DNA of 64,000 bases, taken from Bacteroidota bacterium. Its GTDB lineage: Bacteria; Bacteroidota; Bacteroidia; Chitinophagales; BACL12. The position numbers were made by a program, and so were the translations under genes. The notes below the pieces were generated by a model. That model did not search any database, was not told where the DNA came from, and saw only the letters and a program-made list of their open reading frames with translations. Position 1 is the first letter of the stretch, and every line of letters starts with the position of its first letter. The stretch lies in the NCBI GenBank assembly GCA_016706865.1, contig JADJIS010000002.1:1178001-1242000 (forward strand), given 5' to 3'. This document shows positions 25,241-33,213 of the stretch, piece by piece.

Positions 25241-25342
25241 ATGAATACAAAAAAATATTGGCGCAACTGGTATCTTTTTGTAATAGCATTTCTTGTGTTG
25301 CAGATCATTATATATTCATACATTACAAATAATCTGCAATGA
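25241..25342 (+). CDS. 33-residue single-span membrane ORF coupled to the symporter
   Basis: An ATG at 25241 opens 33 codons (MNTKKYWRNWYLF, then a hydrophobic segment VIAFLVLQIIIYSYI, then TNNLQ) ending in a TGA that overlaps the symporter ATG as ATGA. The N-terminus is basic and aromatic and a single helix follows, so it should be a one-pass inner-membrane peptide. The overlap and the good codon pattern argue for translation. Some solute:sodium symporters have a small companion subunit (for example DUF4212 or DUF997 types), but this peptide is shorter than those. Whether it is a subunit or a translational leader is open. Confidence 0.6.
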   Translation: MNTKKYWRNWYLFVIAFLVLQIIIYSYITNNLQ

Positions 25343-27075
25343 GTTGGATCGATTGGATTGTGATGTTCGGGACATTGTTTTTTATTGCCGGTTACGGTAT
25401 TTATAAAACCCGTAAGACCAAATCTATTGAAACTTATCTTCATGATAATAATGAGAGAAAATGGTGGGAGATAGGATTGGGTGTAATGGCAACCCAGGCA
25501 AGTGCGATAACATTTTTATCGGTTCCCGGACAAGCATACGACAGCGGTATGGGATTCATTCAATTTTATTTCGGACTTCCGCTTGCCATGATCGTAATTG
25601 CCGTATTTTTTATTCCGATATTTTACAAATTAAAAGTTTATACTGCATACGAATTTTTGGAACAACGTTTTGATCTTAAAACAAGAACTTTTACTGCTTC
25701 CTTGTTTTTAATTCAACGTGCATTCTCCACGGGTATTACAATTTATGCGCCATCCATAATTTTATCGCAATTGTTAGGATGGGATCTGCGGACCACGGTT
25801 TTATTTATTGGCATATTAGTAACTGCATATATAATTTCCGGAGGAACAAAAGCAGTTGCAGTTACACACAAACAACAAATGTTGGTGATCTATCTGGGGA
25901 TGTTCATCGCCTTCGGTTATTTAATTTATTATATCAGTGAACATGCGGATTTTGGAGAAAGTATGCAGATAGCCGGCGCGCTCGGAAAAATGGATATTAT
26001 TTCCAATGGGATGGAAAATAATAAATTTAACTGGAGCGATAAATACAATATCATTTCCGGATTGATAGGGGGATTGTTTTTGCAACTCAGTTATTTCGGA
26101 ACTGATCAAAGTCAGGTGGGGAGATACTTGGGGGGAGAATCAGTAAAGGAAAGCCGTCTGGGTCTTTTATTTAACGGTCTTGTAAAAATTCCTGTTCAAT
26201 TTTTTATTTTACTCACAGGAATTTTGGTTTTTGTATTTTATCAATTTAATCAGCCACCGGTTTATTTTAATCAGGTGGCTTATGAAAACACAAAAACCTC
26301 TGTGTATGCCGATAGTCTTAAACTAGCAGAAGAACAATATTTAAATGCAACCTATTTAAATGCTGCAAATGCCAGTTTTTTAAAAGATAATCTTGATAAA
26401 AAGGATAAGACAGCAATTGCTGAAGCAAAAAATGAATTAGCCGCATCATACGTGCTTAGTGAAGAATTGCGGAAAGAAGTAAACAGGATTATAATTGCGG
26501 CAAATCCGGGTGTTGAGGACGATCACGATTATATATTCATGCATTTCGTTACAAATTATTTGCCTATTGGCCTTGTGGGATTATTATTTGCAGTAATTTT
26601 TTGTGCGAGCATGAGTTCTACCTCTTCTGCTTTAAATGGTTTGGCAGCAACATTTTCAGTGGATATTTACAAACGATTAATGAATAAGGATGCCAATGCA
26701 AAACAATATCTCAATGCCAGTAAATTATTGACCTTATTTTTCGGTGCACTTGCCATAGGATTTGCGTTGGTCTGTTCCCTTTTCGATAATCTGATTGAAG
26801 CCGTAAACATTTTGGGCAGTTTATTTTATGGCACCATACTCGGTATTTTTCTCACAGCATTCTTAATCAAAAAAGTAAAAGGACATGCCGTTTTTATTGC
26901 GGCCATCATAAGTGAACTCTGCATTTTATATTTAGATTTTAGCGTTCGGTTTAATTGGAACACTCCAAAATTAGAAATTGGATATTTGTGGTATAATGTT
27001 ATCGGTTGTTTGTTGGTGATGATCATAAGTATAAGCATCCAATCCTTTAATCACCGCAAACCGATAGTCGATTAA
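25339..27075 (+). CDS. Sodium:solute symporter (SSS family)
   Basis: A 578-residue inner-membrane carrier of the SSS (LeuT-fold) family, with about 13 helices. Family marks include the start WIDWIVMFGTLFFIAGYGIY, the early ATQASAITFLSVPGQAYDSG segment, the SGGTKAVAVTHKQQM motif near 175, and GTDQSQVGRYLGG near 255 in the Na+-site region, then FCASMSSTSSALNGLAAT late in the core. A soluble loop rich in Ala, Glu and Lys lies at about 310-385. It couples solute uptake to Na+; the substrate is not readable, but the PIG-L deacetylase upstream hints at a sugar derivative. Preceded by an overlapping 33-residue ORF. Confidence 0.93.
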   Translation: MSWIDWIVMFGTLFFIAGYGIYKTRKTKSIETYLHDNNERKWWEIGLGVMATQASAITFLSVPGQAYDSGMGFIQFYFGLPLAMIVIAVFFIPIFYKLKVYTAYEFLEQRFDLKTRTFTASLFLIQRAFSTGITIYAPSIILSQLLGWDLRTTVLFIGILVTAYIISGGTKAVAVTHKQQMLVIYLGMFIAFGYLIYYISEHADFGESMQIAGALGKMDIISNGMENNKFNWSDKYNIISGLIGGLFLQLSYFGTDQSQVGRYLGGESVKESRLGLLFNGLVKIPVQFFILLTGILVFVFYQFNQPPVYFNQVAYENTKTSVYADSLKLAEEQYLNATYLNAANASFLKDNLDKKDKTAIAEAKNELAASYVLSEELRKEVNRIIIAANPGVEDDHDYIFMHFVTNYLPIGLVGLLFAVIFCASMSSTSSALNGLAATFSVDIYKRLMNKDANAKQYLNASKLLTLFFGALAIGFALVCSLFDNLIEAVNILGSLFYGTILGIFLTAFLIKKVKGHAVFIAAIISELCILYLDFSVRFNWNTPKLEIGYLWYNVIGCLLVMIISISIQSFNHRKPIVD

Positions 27076-27144
27076 CTCCCTTACCGTATCTTCCCGCACT
27101 TACTATCTTCCTGGCCTCGTCATCCAAACTATAAACTCAAAATA

Positions 27145-27175
27145 AAAAGCCCGAAATAATATTCCGGGCTCTAAA
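27145..27175 (-). terminator. Terminator for the DUF1761 gene, possibly bidirectional
   Basis: AGCCCG at 27148-27153 pairs with CGGGCT at 27165-27170. On the minus strand it is followed by TTTTTATTTT; on the plus strand by CTAAAAAATT, so it mainly serves the minus-strand gene. Confidence 0.75.
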
Positions 27176-27190
27176 AAATTAAACTTTATT

Positions 27191-27595
27191 TCACATCGAT
27201 GCATAAATTACCGCAGCAACTATACTTGCAATAGTTGTATAGCCCGCATCATATAAAATAAGATTTTTCGAACGCATTGAATAAAGGTTATGTATCCAGG
27301 TGGTTAATCCGGAAAATATGAGTCCGATTACAAGACCGAATTGAACTGCATCACCGGTGCTGAGTTCTTGACCCATCAACCCACACATACATGCAACAAT
27401 TACAAATTCCAATAAAAACGTCACACCGTAAATGGCTTTGTTAAAATTGTTATTTATTTGGTCCTTTGATAGACCGGCTGCCTCCATCCAGCCTTTGCCC
27501 AATATACCATACCAGGCAGCACCAATTACAAAATAGGCTACAGTCGCTAATAGAACGGCGAGCCAGTCTAGATTTGAGAGTAAGTTGCTAATCAT
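27191..27595 (-). CDS. DUF1761 family membrane protein
   Basis: 134 residues with four predicted helices. The DUF1761 pattern is visible: WLAVLLATVAYFVIGAAWYGILG, followed by KGWMEAAGLSKDQ and NLILYDAGYTTIASIVAAVI at the end. The family has no assigned biochemical role. Single gene with its own terminator; convergent with the symporter. Confidence 0.87.
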   Translation of the reverse strand: MISNLLSNLDWLAVLLATVAYFVIGAAWYGILGKGWMEAAGLSKDQINNNFNKAIYGVTFLLEFVIVACMCGLMGQELSTGDAVQFGLVIGLIFSGLTTWIHNLYSMRSKNLILYDAGYTTIASIVAAVIYASM

Positions 27596-27725
27596 TTGAG
27601 TTTGTTTTAATTAAAGATAAATTCTTTCCCAAAATCCGCAAAACCATCTTATACCGGCACTGTTGAGATTGTGTTTATTCCTTTGGTCATATCATTAAAA
27701 TAGTTCCGTAACCCCTTAATTTCCG

Positions 27726-27733
27726 TAAATTTG
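27726..27733 (+). promoter_or_regulatory. TAnnTTTG element 4 bp before the thyA ATG
   Basis: TAAATTTG ends 4 bp before the thyA start codon, the same spacing as at the SDR and holA genes. The message would begin at or next to the ATG. Confidence 0.7.
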
Positions 27734-27737
27734 CATC

Positions 27738-28553
27738 ATGCAACAGTATCTCGATCTGCTAACAAAAATTTTAGAGGAAGGTCAGCAAAAGTCTGATCGA
27801 ACAGGCACCGGAACCATCAGTTTATTCGGGTATCAGATGCGTTTTGACCTGAAGGAAGGATTTCCACTTTTAACTACTAAAAAACTACATACCAGAAGTA
27901 TCATCCATGAATTATTGTGGTTCTTGAAAGGTGATACCAATATTCAATACCTGAAAGAAAATGAAGTGCGTATCTGGGATGAATGGGCAGATGAAAATGG
28001 TGATCTTGGTCCGGTGTACGGTCATCAATGGCGAAGTTGGCCGACAGCAGATGGCGGAGCTGTAGATCAGATTTCAAATTTGATCGAGCAGATCAAAAAA
28101 AATCCTGACTCCAGAAGATTAATTGTGAGTGCATGGAATGTTGGAGAAATAGAAAAAATGGCTTTGCCTCCATGTCATTGTTTATTTCAATTTTATGTCG
28201 CACCTGCTGAAACTCCCGGAGCAAAAAGAAAATTGTCATGTCAGTTATATCAGCGCAGTGCAGATACATTTTTAGGTGTGCCGTTTAATATTGCGAGTTA
28301 TGCAGTATTAACCATGATGATTGCCCAGGTTTGTGATCTTGATTATGGTGATTTTGTTCATACCTTCGGAGATGTGCATATTTATAATGATCACATCGAA
28401 CAAGCTAAATTGCAATTGACCCGCGAGCCCCGCAATTTACCGCAGATGAAAATTAATCCTGCAGTAAAAAATATTTTCGAATTTACTATTGATGATTTTG
28501 AATTGTTGAACTACGATCCGCATCCTCATATTAAAGCCAAAGTTTCCGTATGA
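27738..28553 (+). CDS. thyA: Thymidylate synthase
   Basis: Makes dTMP from dUMP using methylene-tetrahydrofolate, which leaves dihydrofolate. The 271 residues are close to the 264 of the E. coli enzyme. SDRTGTGT is near residue 19, the catalytic Cys146 lies in LPPCHCLFQFY, the dUMP-binding RSADTFLGVPFNIASYA follows near 182, and HIYNDHIEQ comes later. The start sits 4 bp after a perfect -7 promoter word. It overlaps folA by 4 bp, which pairs the two enzymes of the thymidylate cycle. Confidence 0.98.
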   Translation: MQQYLDLLTKILEEGQQKSDRTGTGTISLFGYQMRFDLKEGFPLLTTKKLHTRSIIHELLWFLKGDTNIQYLKENEVRIWDEWADENGDLGPVYGHQWRSWPTADGGAVDQISNLIEQIKKNPDSRRLIVSAWNVGEIEKMALPPCHCLFQFYVAPAETPGAKRKLSCQLYQRSADTFLGVPFNIASYAVLTMMIAQVCDLDYGDFVHTFGDVHIYNDHIEQAKLQLTREPRNLPQMKINPAVKNIFEFTIDDFELLNYDPHPHIKAKVSV

Positions 28554-29047
28554 TATTTTCCGCGATTGCCGCTGTTGCCGATAATAATGTTATTGGATAT
28601 AAAGGAGATATGCCTTGGGGAAAAATGCGCGCAGATCTTAAATATTTTAAACAAAATACTATTGGCAAATGGTGTATTTTAGGAAGAAAATCATATAATG
28701 CTTTGGGAAATAAAGTGCTGCCCGGTAGAAAATTTATTGTAGTTACCAGAGATAAGGATTTTGTTGCCGAGGATAGTTTAGTAGTGCACGATATTAAGGA
28801 TGCGATAAATCATCCGGCACTAAAAGGGGAGGAGGAAGTAATGATATTAGGTGGAGGTGAAATATATAAACTTGCAATGGAGTACACCGATCGTGTTCAT
28901 TTAACAAAAATTCATGCAAGTTTTGAAGGGGATACTTTTTTCCCTGAATTAGAAACAGATAAATGGATCTTATCTTCTGCTGATTATCATGTAGCAGATG
29001 AAAATAATCCGCATTCATATACATTTTTGGTTTTTGATAGAAAGTGA
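28550..29047 (+). CDS. folA: Dihydrofolate reductase
   Basis: Reduces dihydrofolate to tetrahydrofolate with NADPH, recycling the product of thyA. 165 residues, normal family length. The N-terminal SAIAAVADNNVIGYKGDMPW carries the conserved Trp and the substrate-binding region; ILGRKSYNALG and ILGGGEIYKLAME are the NADPH-binding blocks; FPELETDKW and YTFLVFDRK close the fold. Its ATG overlaps the thyA stop. A hairpin lies downstream at 29098. Confidence 0.97.
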   Translation: MIFSAIAAVADNNVIGYKGDMPWGKMRADLKYFKQNTIGKWCILGRKSYNALGNKVLPGRKFIVVTRDKDFVAEDSLVVHDIKDAINHPALKGEEEVMILGGGEIYKLAMEYTDRVHLTKIHASFEGDTFFPELETDKWILSSADYHVADENNPHSYTFLVFDRK

Positions 29048-29097
29048 ATTGAATTCTGCTTCATAATTATATAATATAAGTATGGTATAAAAAATAG

Positions 29098-29183
29098 GCC
29101 GCGAAGACGCGAAGAGCGCGAAGGAAGCGCGAATTATATCTCAAAACCTTTGCGAAACTTTGCGCCCTTTGCGTCTTCGCGGC
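29098..29183. repeat. Long imperfect hairpin of GCGAAG/TTTGCG words after folA
   Basis: GCCGCGAAGACGC at 29098-29110 pairs perfectly with GCGTCTTCGCGGC at 29171-29183; inner GCGAAG and CTTTGCG words extend the pairing. The arms are built of short repeated words like those at 25187 and 9887. On the minus strand it is followed by TATTTTTTATA; on the plus strand only by A residues, so it is not a standard terminator for folA. Confidence 0.75.
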
Positions 29184-29191
29184 AAAAAAAC

Positions 29192-29199
29192 TATTTTTG
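29192..29199 (+). promoter_or_regulatory. TAnnTTTG element for the MFS gene
   Basis: TATTTTTG stands 26 bp before the MFS start codon, directly after the repeat hairpin. Confidence 0.55.
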
Positions 29200-29225
29200 A
29201 CTCTTAAAATCCATTAACCACCAAC

Positions 29226-30476
29226 ATGAATCAACCCTCACCAAAAAAACATGCTATCCTCAGCCTCACAGTCATTGTTGCTGCCCTCGGGTATTTTGTG
29301 GATATTTATGACCTTCAGTTATTTAATCTTGTAAGCAAAACAAGTTTAAAAGGCTTGGGAATAACAGATCCTGCACAACTGGATTACTGGGATATCCGCT
29401 TATTTAATTTCCAGATGTTCGGAATGTTGATAGGAGGAATTGTTTGGGGAATTTTGGGAGATCTCAAAGGAAGAAAATCAATTTTATTCGGAAGCATTAT
29501 TTTATATTCTATTGCAAATATTTTAAATGGATTTGTTGAAAATACCTTTCAATATTCCATTGTTCGTTTTTTTGCAGGATTAGGGTTAGCAGGTGAATTA
29601 GGCGCAGCAATTACCTTGGTAAGCGAAATTCTTCATAAAGAAAAACGCGGATTAGGAACAATGTTGATCGTAAGTGTTGGTGCTCTGGGAGCTGTTACTG
29701 CATTTTATATCACCGGGCAGGTGGATTGGAGGACTTCCTATTTTATTGGAGGTGGATTAGGACTTTTATTATTGGGATTGCGCTTCGGTACTTTTGAAAG
29801 TGGAATGTTCGATCAGGTAAAACAACAAAATATAACAAGAGGTAATTTCCTGTCATTATTTTCTGACGCTGCAAGATTAAAAAAATATATTTTTTGTATT
29901 CTCATCGGTGTGCCCGTTTGGTATTGTATCGGAGTTTTAATGAAGTTCTCCGATAAGTTTGCCGGCGAATGGGGATTAGATGTGAGCGGTGACAATGGCA
30001 TACAGATCCGTAGAACCGCGATCATGCTTTCTTATGTCGGTTTAAGTGTGGGTGATATGCTCAGCGGAATATTAAGTCAGGTATTTAAAAGCAGAAAAAA
30101 AGTGGTGATCGGATATTTACTCGCCAGTATCGTATTTGCCTGCATCTATTTATTTATAAAAAGCGATTCTCTTTTCTTATTTAATACCATGTGTTTCCTT
30201 TTAGGTTGCGCAACCGGATATTGGGCGTTATTTGTAACCATTGCCTCAGAACAATTCGGCACCAATATCAGAGCAACAGTTACCACCACTGTTCCTAATT
30301 TTGTAAGAGGTTTGGTAGTTCCTTTAACGCTCGGATTTGCCGCCTTAGCCGGAAATATTGGGAATATAAATTCTGCTTTGGTAGTGGGATTGATTTCTGT
30401 TTCTTTAGCACTAATTGCTATTTTTTCTGTGAAGGAAACCTTTAGTAAAGATTTGAATTATGTAGAAATGAGCTGA
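29226..30476 (+). CDS. Major facilitator superfamily transporter
   Basis: A 416-residue inner-membrane carrier with about 12 helices. The helix 2-3 loop signature GILGDLKGRKSILFG is clear near residue 75, and helix 4-5 shows the sugar-porter-like RFFAGLGLAGELGAAITLVSE, a pattern common to the aromatic acid/sialic-acid and metabolite:H+ symporter groups. YFVDIYDLQLFN in helix 1 is also typical of those groups (usual YxxDGYDL). A central soluble loop spans about 195-215. Substrate unknown. It carries its own promoter word and seems to be single. Confidence 0.92.
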   Translation: MNQPSPKKHAILSLTVIVAALGYFVDIYDLQLFNLVSKTSLKGLGITDPAQLDYWDIRLFNFQMFGMLIGGIVWGILGDLKGRKSILFGSIILYSIANILNGFVENTFQYSIVRFFAGLGLAGELGAAITLVSEILHKEKRGLGTMLIVSVGALGAVTAFYITGQVDWRTSYFIGGGLGLLLLGLRFGTFESGMFDQVKQQNITRGNFLSLFSDAARLKKYIFCILIGVPVWYCIGVLMKFSDKFAGEWGLDVSGDNGIQIRRTAIMLSYVGLSVGDMLSGILSQVFKSRKKVVIGYLLASIVFACIYLFIKSDSLFLFNTMCFLLGCATGYWALFVTIASEQFGTNIRATVTTTVPNFVRGLVVPLTLGFAALAGNIGNINSALVVGLISVSLALIAIFSVKETFSKDLNYVEMS

Positions 30477-30560
30477 GGGGACCTCAAGCTTCTTTATACT
30501 TATAAGGACTAGACAATTCAAGTTAGATAAGTGTGGTGTTACTTGACGCTACAATAATTA

Positions 30561-32942
30561 TCAAAATACTACATGTATGATTTCTTTGAAAGAATAATTT
30601 GAATAATTTATTGTTAAAATTCCTAAACCCGAAAATGTTTTAGGTAGATTAATTAATATATTCTCTTTTGAATTAAATATATTAGTATATAAAGATTGTC
30701 CTGCCAAGTCATATATTTCGATAAAAATGTCCCCTGATAAATTTATTTGGTGGTTCACATTGAATACCCCGAAATTAGGATTTGGATAAATTGTAAATGC
30801 ATAAAAATTATGGCTTTCAATGTTTACTAAGCCTTCATCAATGAGATTATTACAATTGTCATCCAATCCATTTAATATCTCTGTTGCCCCAGGATAAACG
30901 AATAGATTTAAATCATCGCAATCAGTTGAATCCAAAACATAGTCTTCAATAGTGGTTAAACATGAAATTGAATCAATGAGCTCGTTGCCATATCCATCAT
31001 TATCGTTATCATAAAAAAAGTGAAATGTTGGCAAGTCTTCATCAATTAAACTATTACAATTATCATCTATTAAATTACATATTTCATTTGAACCTGGATT
31101 TACAAACATATTGGAATCATCACAATCAAGGGAATTAATTGAATACCCAGACGGCGGAAAAATTTCGCAATAAAATTCACTATTGAACGCATCGCCATAC
31201 AAATCAGAATCATTATCTGCATAATATAATATTGATAAATGTATTGAAGCCTCAGAATCATCACAATCTGTACTGTCAGAAACATATCCAAAAGGAGGTA
31301 TATCATAACAAGTAATTGTAAGGATCATTTCATTCCCATAACCATCATCATCTTCATCGATAAAGTAGATATAAGTTGCAAGACCCTCATCTATTACCAC
31401 GTTACAATTATCATCAATTCCATTGCAGATTTCAACCACGGACGGATTGATTTCAAAATTGAAATCATTGCAATCAGTACTATCAGTTGCATATCCAAAT
31501 GGTGGAAAACAAGATGAAGTAAAAAGATCAGCATTCCCAAATCCATCTGCATCTTCATCTCTATAATAAACAATAGGTGTGCAATCCTCAGGTGATAGTT
31601 TAATTACCCAATAATCGGAAAGCCCAATATTGAATTCTGTCTTATCTCCTGAAATACCGGATTGAGAAGTGCCTCCAAGAATAAACCCGTAATCTGCAGT
31701 TGGCCCAATATTAATCTGCTTTGCATCTAAAAGATAATCATAATTATCACCACCAATTGTATTATCCCATTCTATACTCCCAAGAGAGGAGATTTTAATT
31801 ACCCAAAAATCATGCACATCTATGGCATTTTCACTCTTATCAATTGAGGCATTTGAATTCGAATGACCACCTAATATATATCCTGAATCATAAGTTTGTT
31901 GTATTGAATATAAATTATCCTCAGAAGTTCCTCCAATTGTATTTTGCCAAATTATTTCTCCTATTGAATCTAATTTAACTACCCAATAATCATTAAAGCC
32001 AATGTTGTCCTCCCATTTATCTCCCGAAATTGGAGATTTTGAATGTCCACCGAGAATATATCCTGAATCATTTGTGTGATTTACTGAAAATAATAAATCA
32101 TCAGAAATACCTCCAATTGTATTTTGCCAAATAATCTCACCTAATGTACTTAGCTTAACTACCCAATAATCATTAAAACCAATACTGCTCTCTGTCTTAT
32201 TCCCAGATATTGGAGAATTCGAATATCCACCAAGAAAATAACCTTCACCTTCTACCTCATCACAAGAATTTAAATAATCATCCCCAAAACCACCGATTAC
32301 TTTTTGCCATTCAATATTACCAAATACATCAAGTTTTAAAATCCAAAAATCATATTGCATATCTCCACCCGGCAAGTTTGTTTCTGTCTTATCACCGGAT
32401 ATTGGAGAATTCGAATATCCACCAACTATAAAACCATTTTCTGAAGTTTGGTGTATGAAAGTCAATTTATCCTCCGCACTTCCGCCGATAGTATTTTCCC
32501 ATTCAATAATACCTGCGGATGAAATTTTTACAACCCAAAAATCAGTACTTCCTGGAAACCCTATGTTTGACTCAGATTTATCACCGGAAATCCCGGAGTT
32601 CGAGACTCCACCCAAGATATATCCACTGTCAATTGTTTGTTCAATAGAATATAAATAATCAGCATCATTTCCACCAATTGAATTTTGCCATTGAATATTA
32701 CCTAAGGAATCCAACTTAACAACCCAAAAATCCATGCCTCCATTTCCATTGTCAGTTTTATCACCAGAGATGCCGGAATCAGAACGTCCTCCTAGAATAT
32801 AGCCCCCATCATATGTTGGTTGAATGGAATTTAAAATATCAGAAAAAGTCCCCCCAATTGTATTCTGCCATTCAATCTCAGGAGCTTGGGACAATGATAT
32901 TTTCGTTAAAAATATTATTACAATTAATATAAATATTTTCAT
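30561..32942 (-). CDS. T9SS cargo with seven-repeat propeller-like domain and MopE-type metal-binding repeats
   Basis: A 793-residue exported protein. After a signal peptide (ILIVIIFLTKISLSQ) come seven roughly 60-residue repeats up to about residue 460, each with a W-x-x-(T/S)-I-G-G motif, a GYILGG-type core, a SxISGDK turn and a DFWVVKL end. Seven copies suit a seven-bladed beta-propeller. Residues 465-710 hold four repeats with Asp-rich calcium-like loops (YYRDEDADGFG, DSTDCND) and three clear CNGIDDNCN-like MopE motifs. The last 80 residues are a T9SS sorting domain (TIYPNPNFGVF). Probably a surface adhesin or structural protein; no enzyme motif. Reads alone, with no partner gene. Confidence 0.88.
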   Translation of the reverse strand: MKIFILIVIIFLTKISLSQAPEIEWQNTIGGTFSDILNSIQPTYDGGYILGGRSDSGISGDKTDNGNGGMDFWVVKLDSLGNIQWQNSIGGNDADYLYSIEQTIDSGYILGGVSNSGISGDKSESNIGFPGSTDFWVVKISSAGIIEWENTIGGSAEDKLTFIHQTSENGFIVGGYSNSPISGDKTETNLPGGDMQYDFWILKLDVFGNIEWQKVIGGFGDDYLNSCDEVEGEGYFLGGYSNSPISGNKTESSIGFNDYWVVKLSTLGEIIWQNTIGGISDDLLFSVNHTNDSGYILGGHSKSPISGDKWEDNIGFNDYWVVKLDSIGEIIWQNTIGGTSEDNLYSIQQTYDSGYILGGHSNSNASIDKSENAIDVHDFWVIKISSLGSIEWDNTIGGDNYDYLLDAKQINIGPTADYGFILGGTSQSGISGDKTEFNIGLSDYWVIKLSPEDCTPIVYYRDEDADGFGNADLFTSSCFPPFGYATDSTDCNDFNFEINPSVVEICNGIDDNCNVVIDEGLATYIYFIDEDDDGYGNEMILTITCYDIPPFGYVSDSTDCDDSEASIHLSILYYADNDSDLYGDAFNSEFYCEIFPPSGYSINSLDCDDSNMFVNPGSNEICNLIDDNCNSLIDEDLPTFHFFYDNDNDGYGNELIDSISCLTTIEDYVLDSTDCDDLNLFVYPGATEILNGLDDNCNNLIDEGLVNIESHNFYAFTIYPNPNFGVFNVNHQINLSGDIFIEIYDLAGQSLYTNIFNSKENILINLPKTFSGLGILTINYSNYSFKEIIHVVF

Positions 32943-33190
32943 TAAAATTTATTTTAAGAAGGATCCATTGTTAATTCCAATGCAAATATAAAACAAATTT
33001 TTCCGATGCAAATTTTCTGATTTTAGTGAAATTCACTGCATTTGGCGAGTCTAATTTATTGGACAGTCTTGATTTTAATATATATTTAAATAAACTTCTA
33101 ATGTAATTTCTATTTTAATAAGCATCACCTATCAATTAATCAATTTCAACTCTACGATTTAATCTATTTACGGATAAATTAATATTTCAC

Positions 33191-33198
33191 TAAATTTG
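33191..33198 (+). promoter_or_regulatory. TAnnTTTG element for the T9SS cytochrome-like gene
   Basis: TAAATTTG lies 15 bp before a GTG at 33214. It overlaps a TTG that would otherwise serve as an upstream start, so the GTG is the better start. Confidence 0.65.
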
Positions 33199-33213
33199 AA
33201 CATATTTTTTAAG

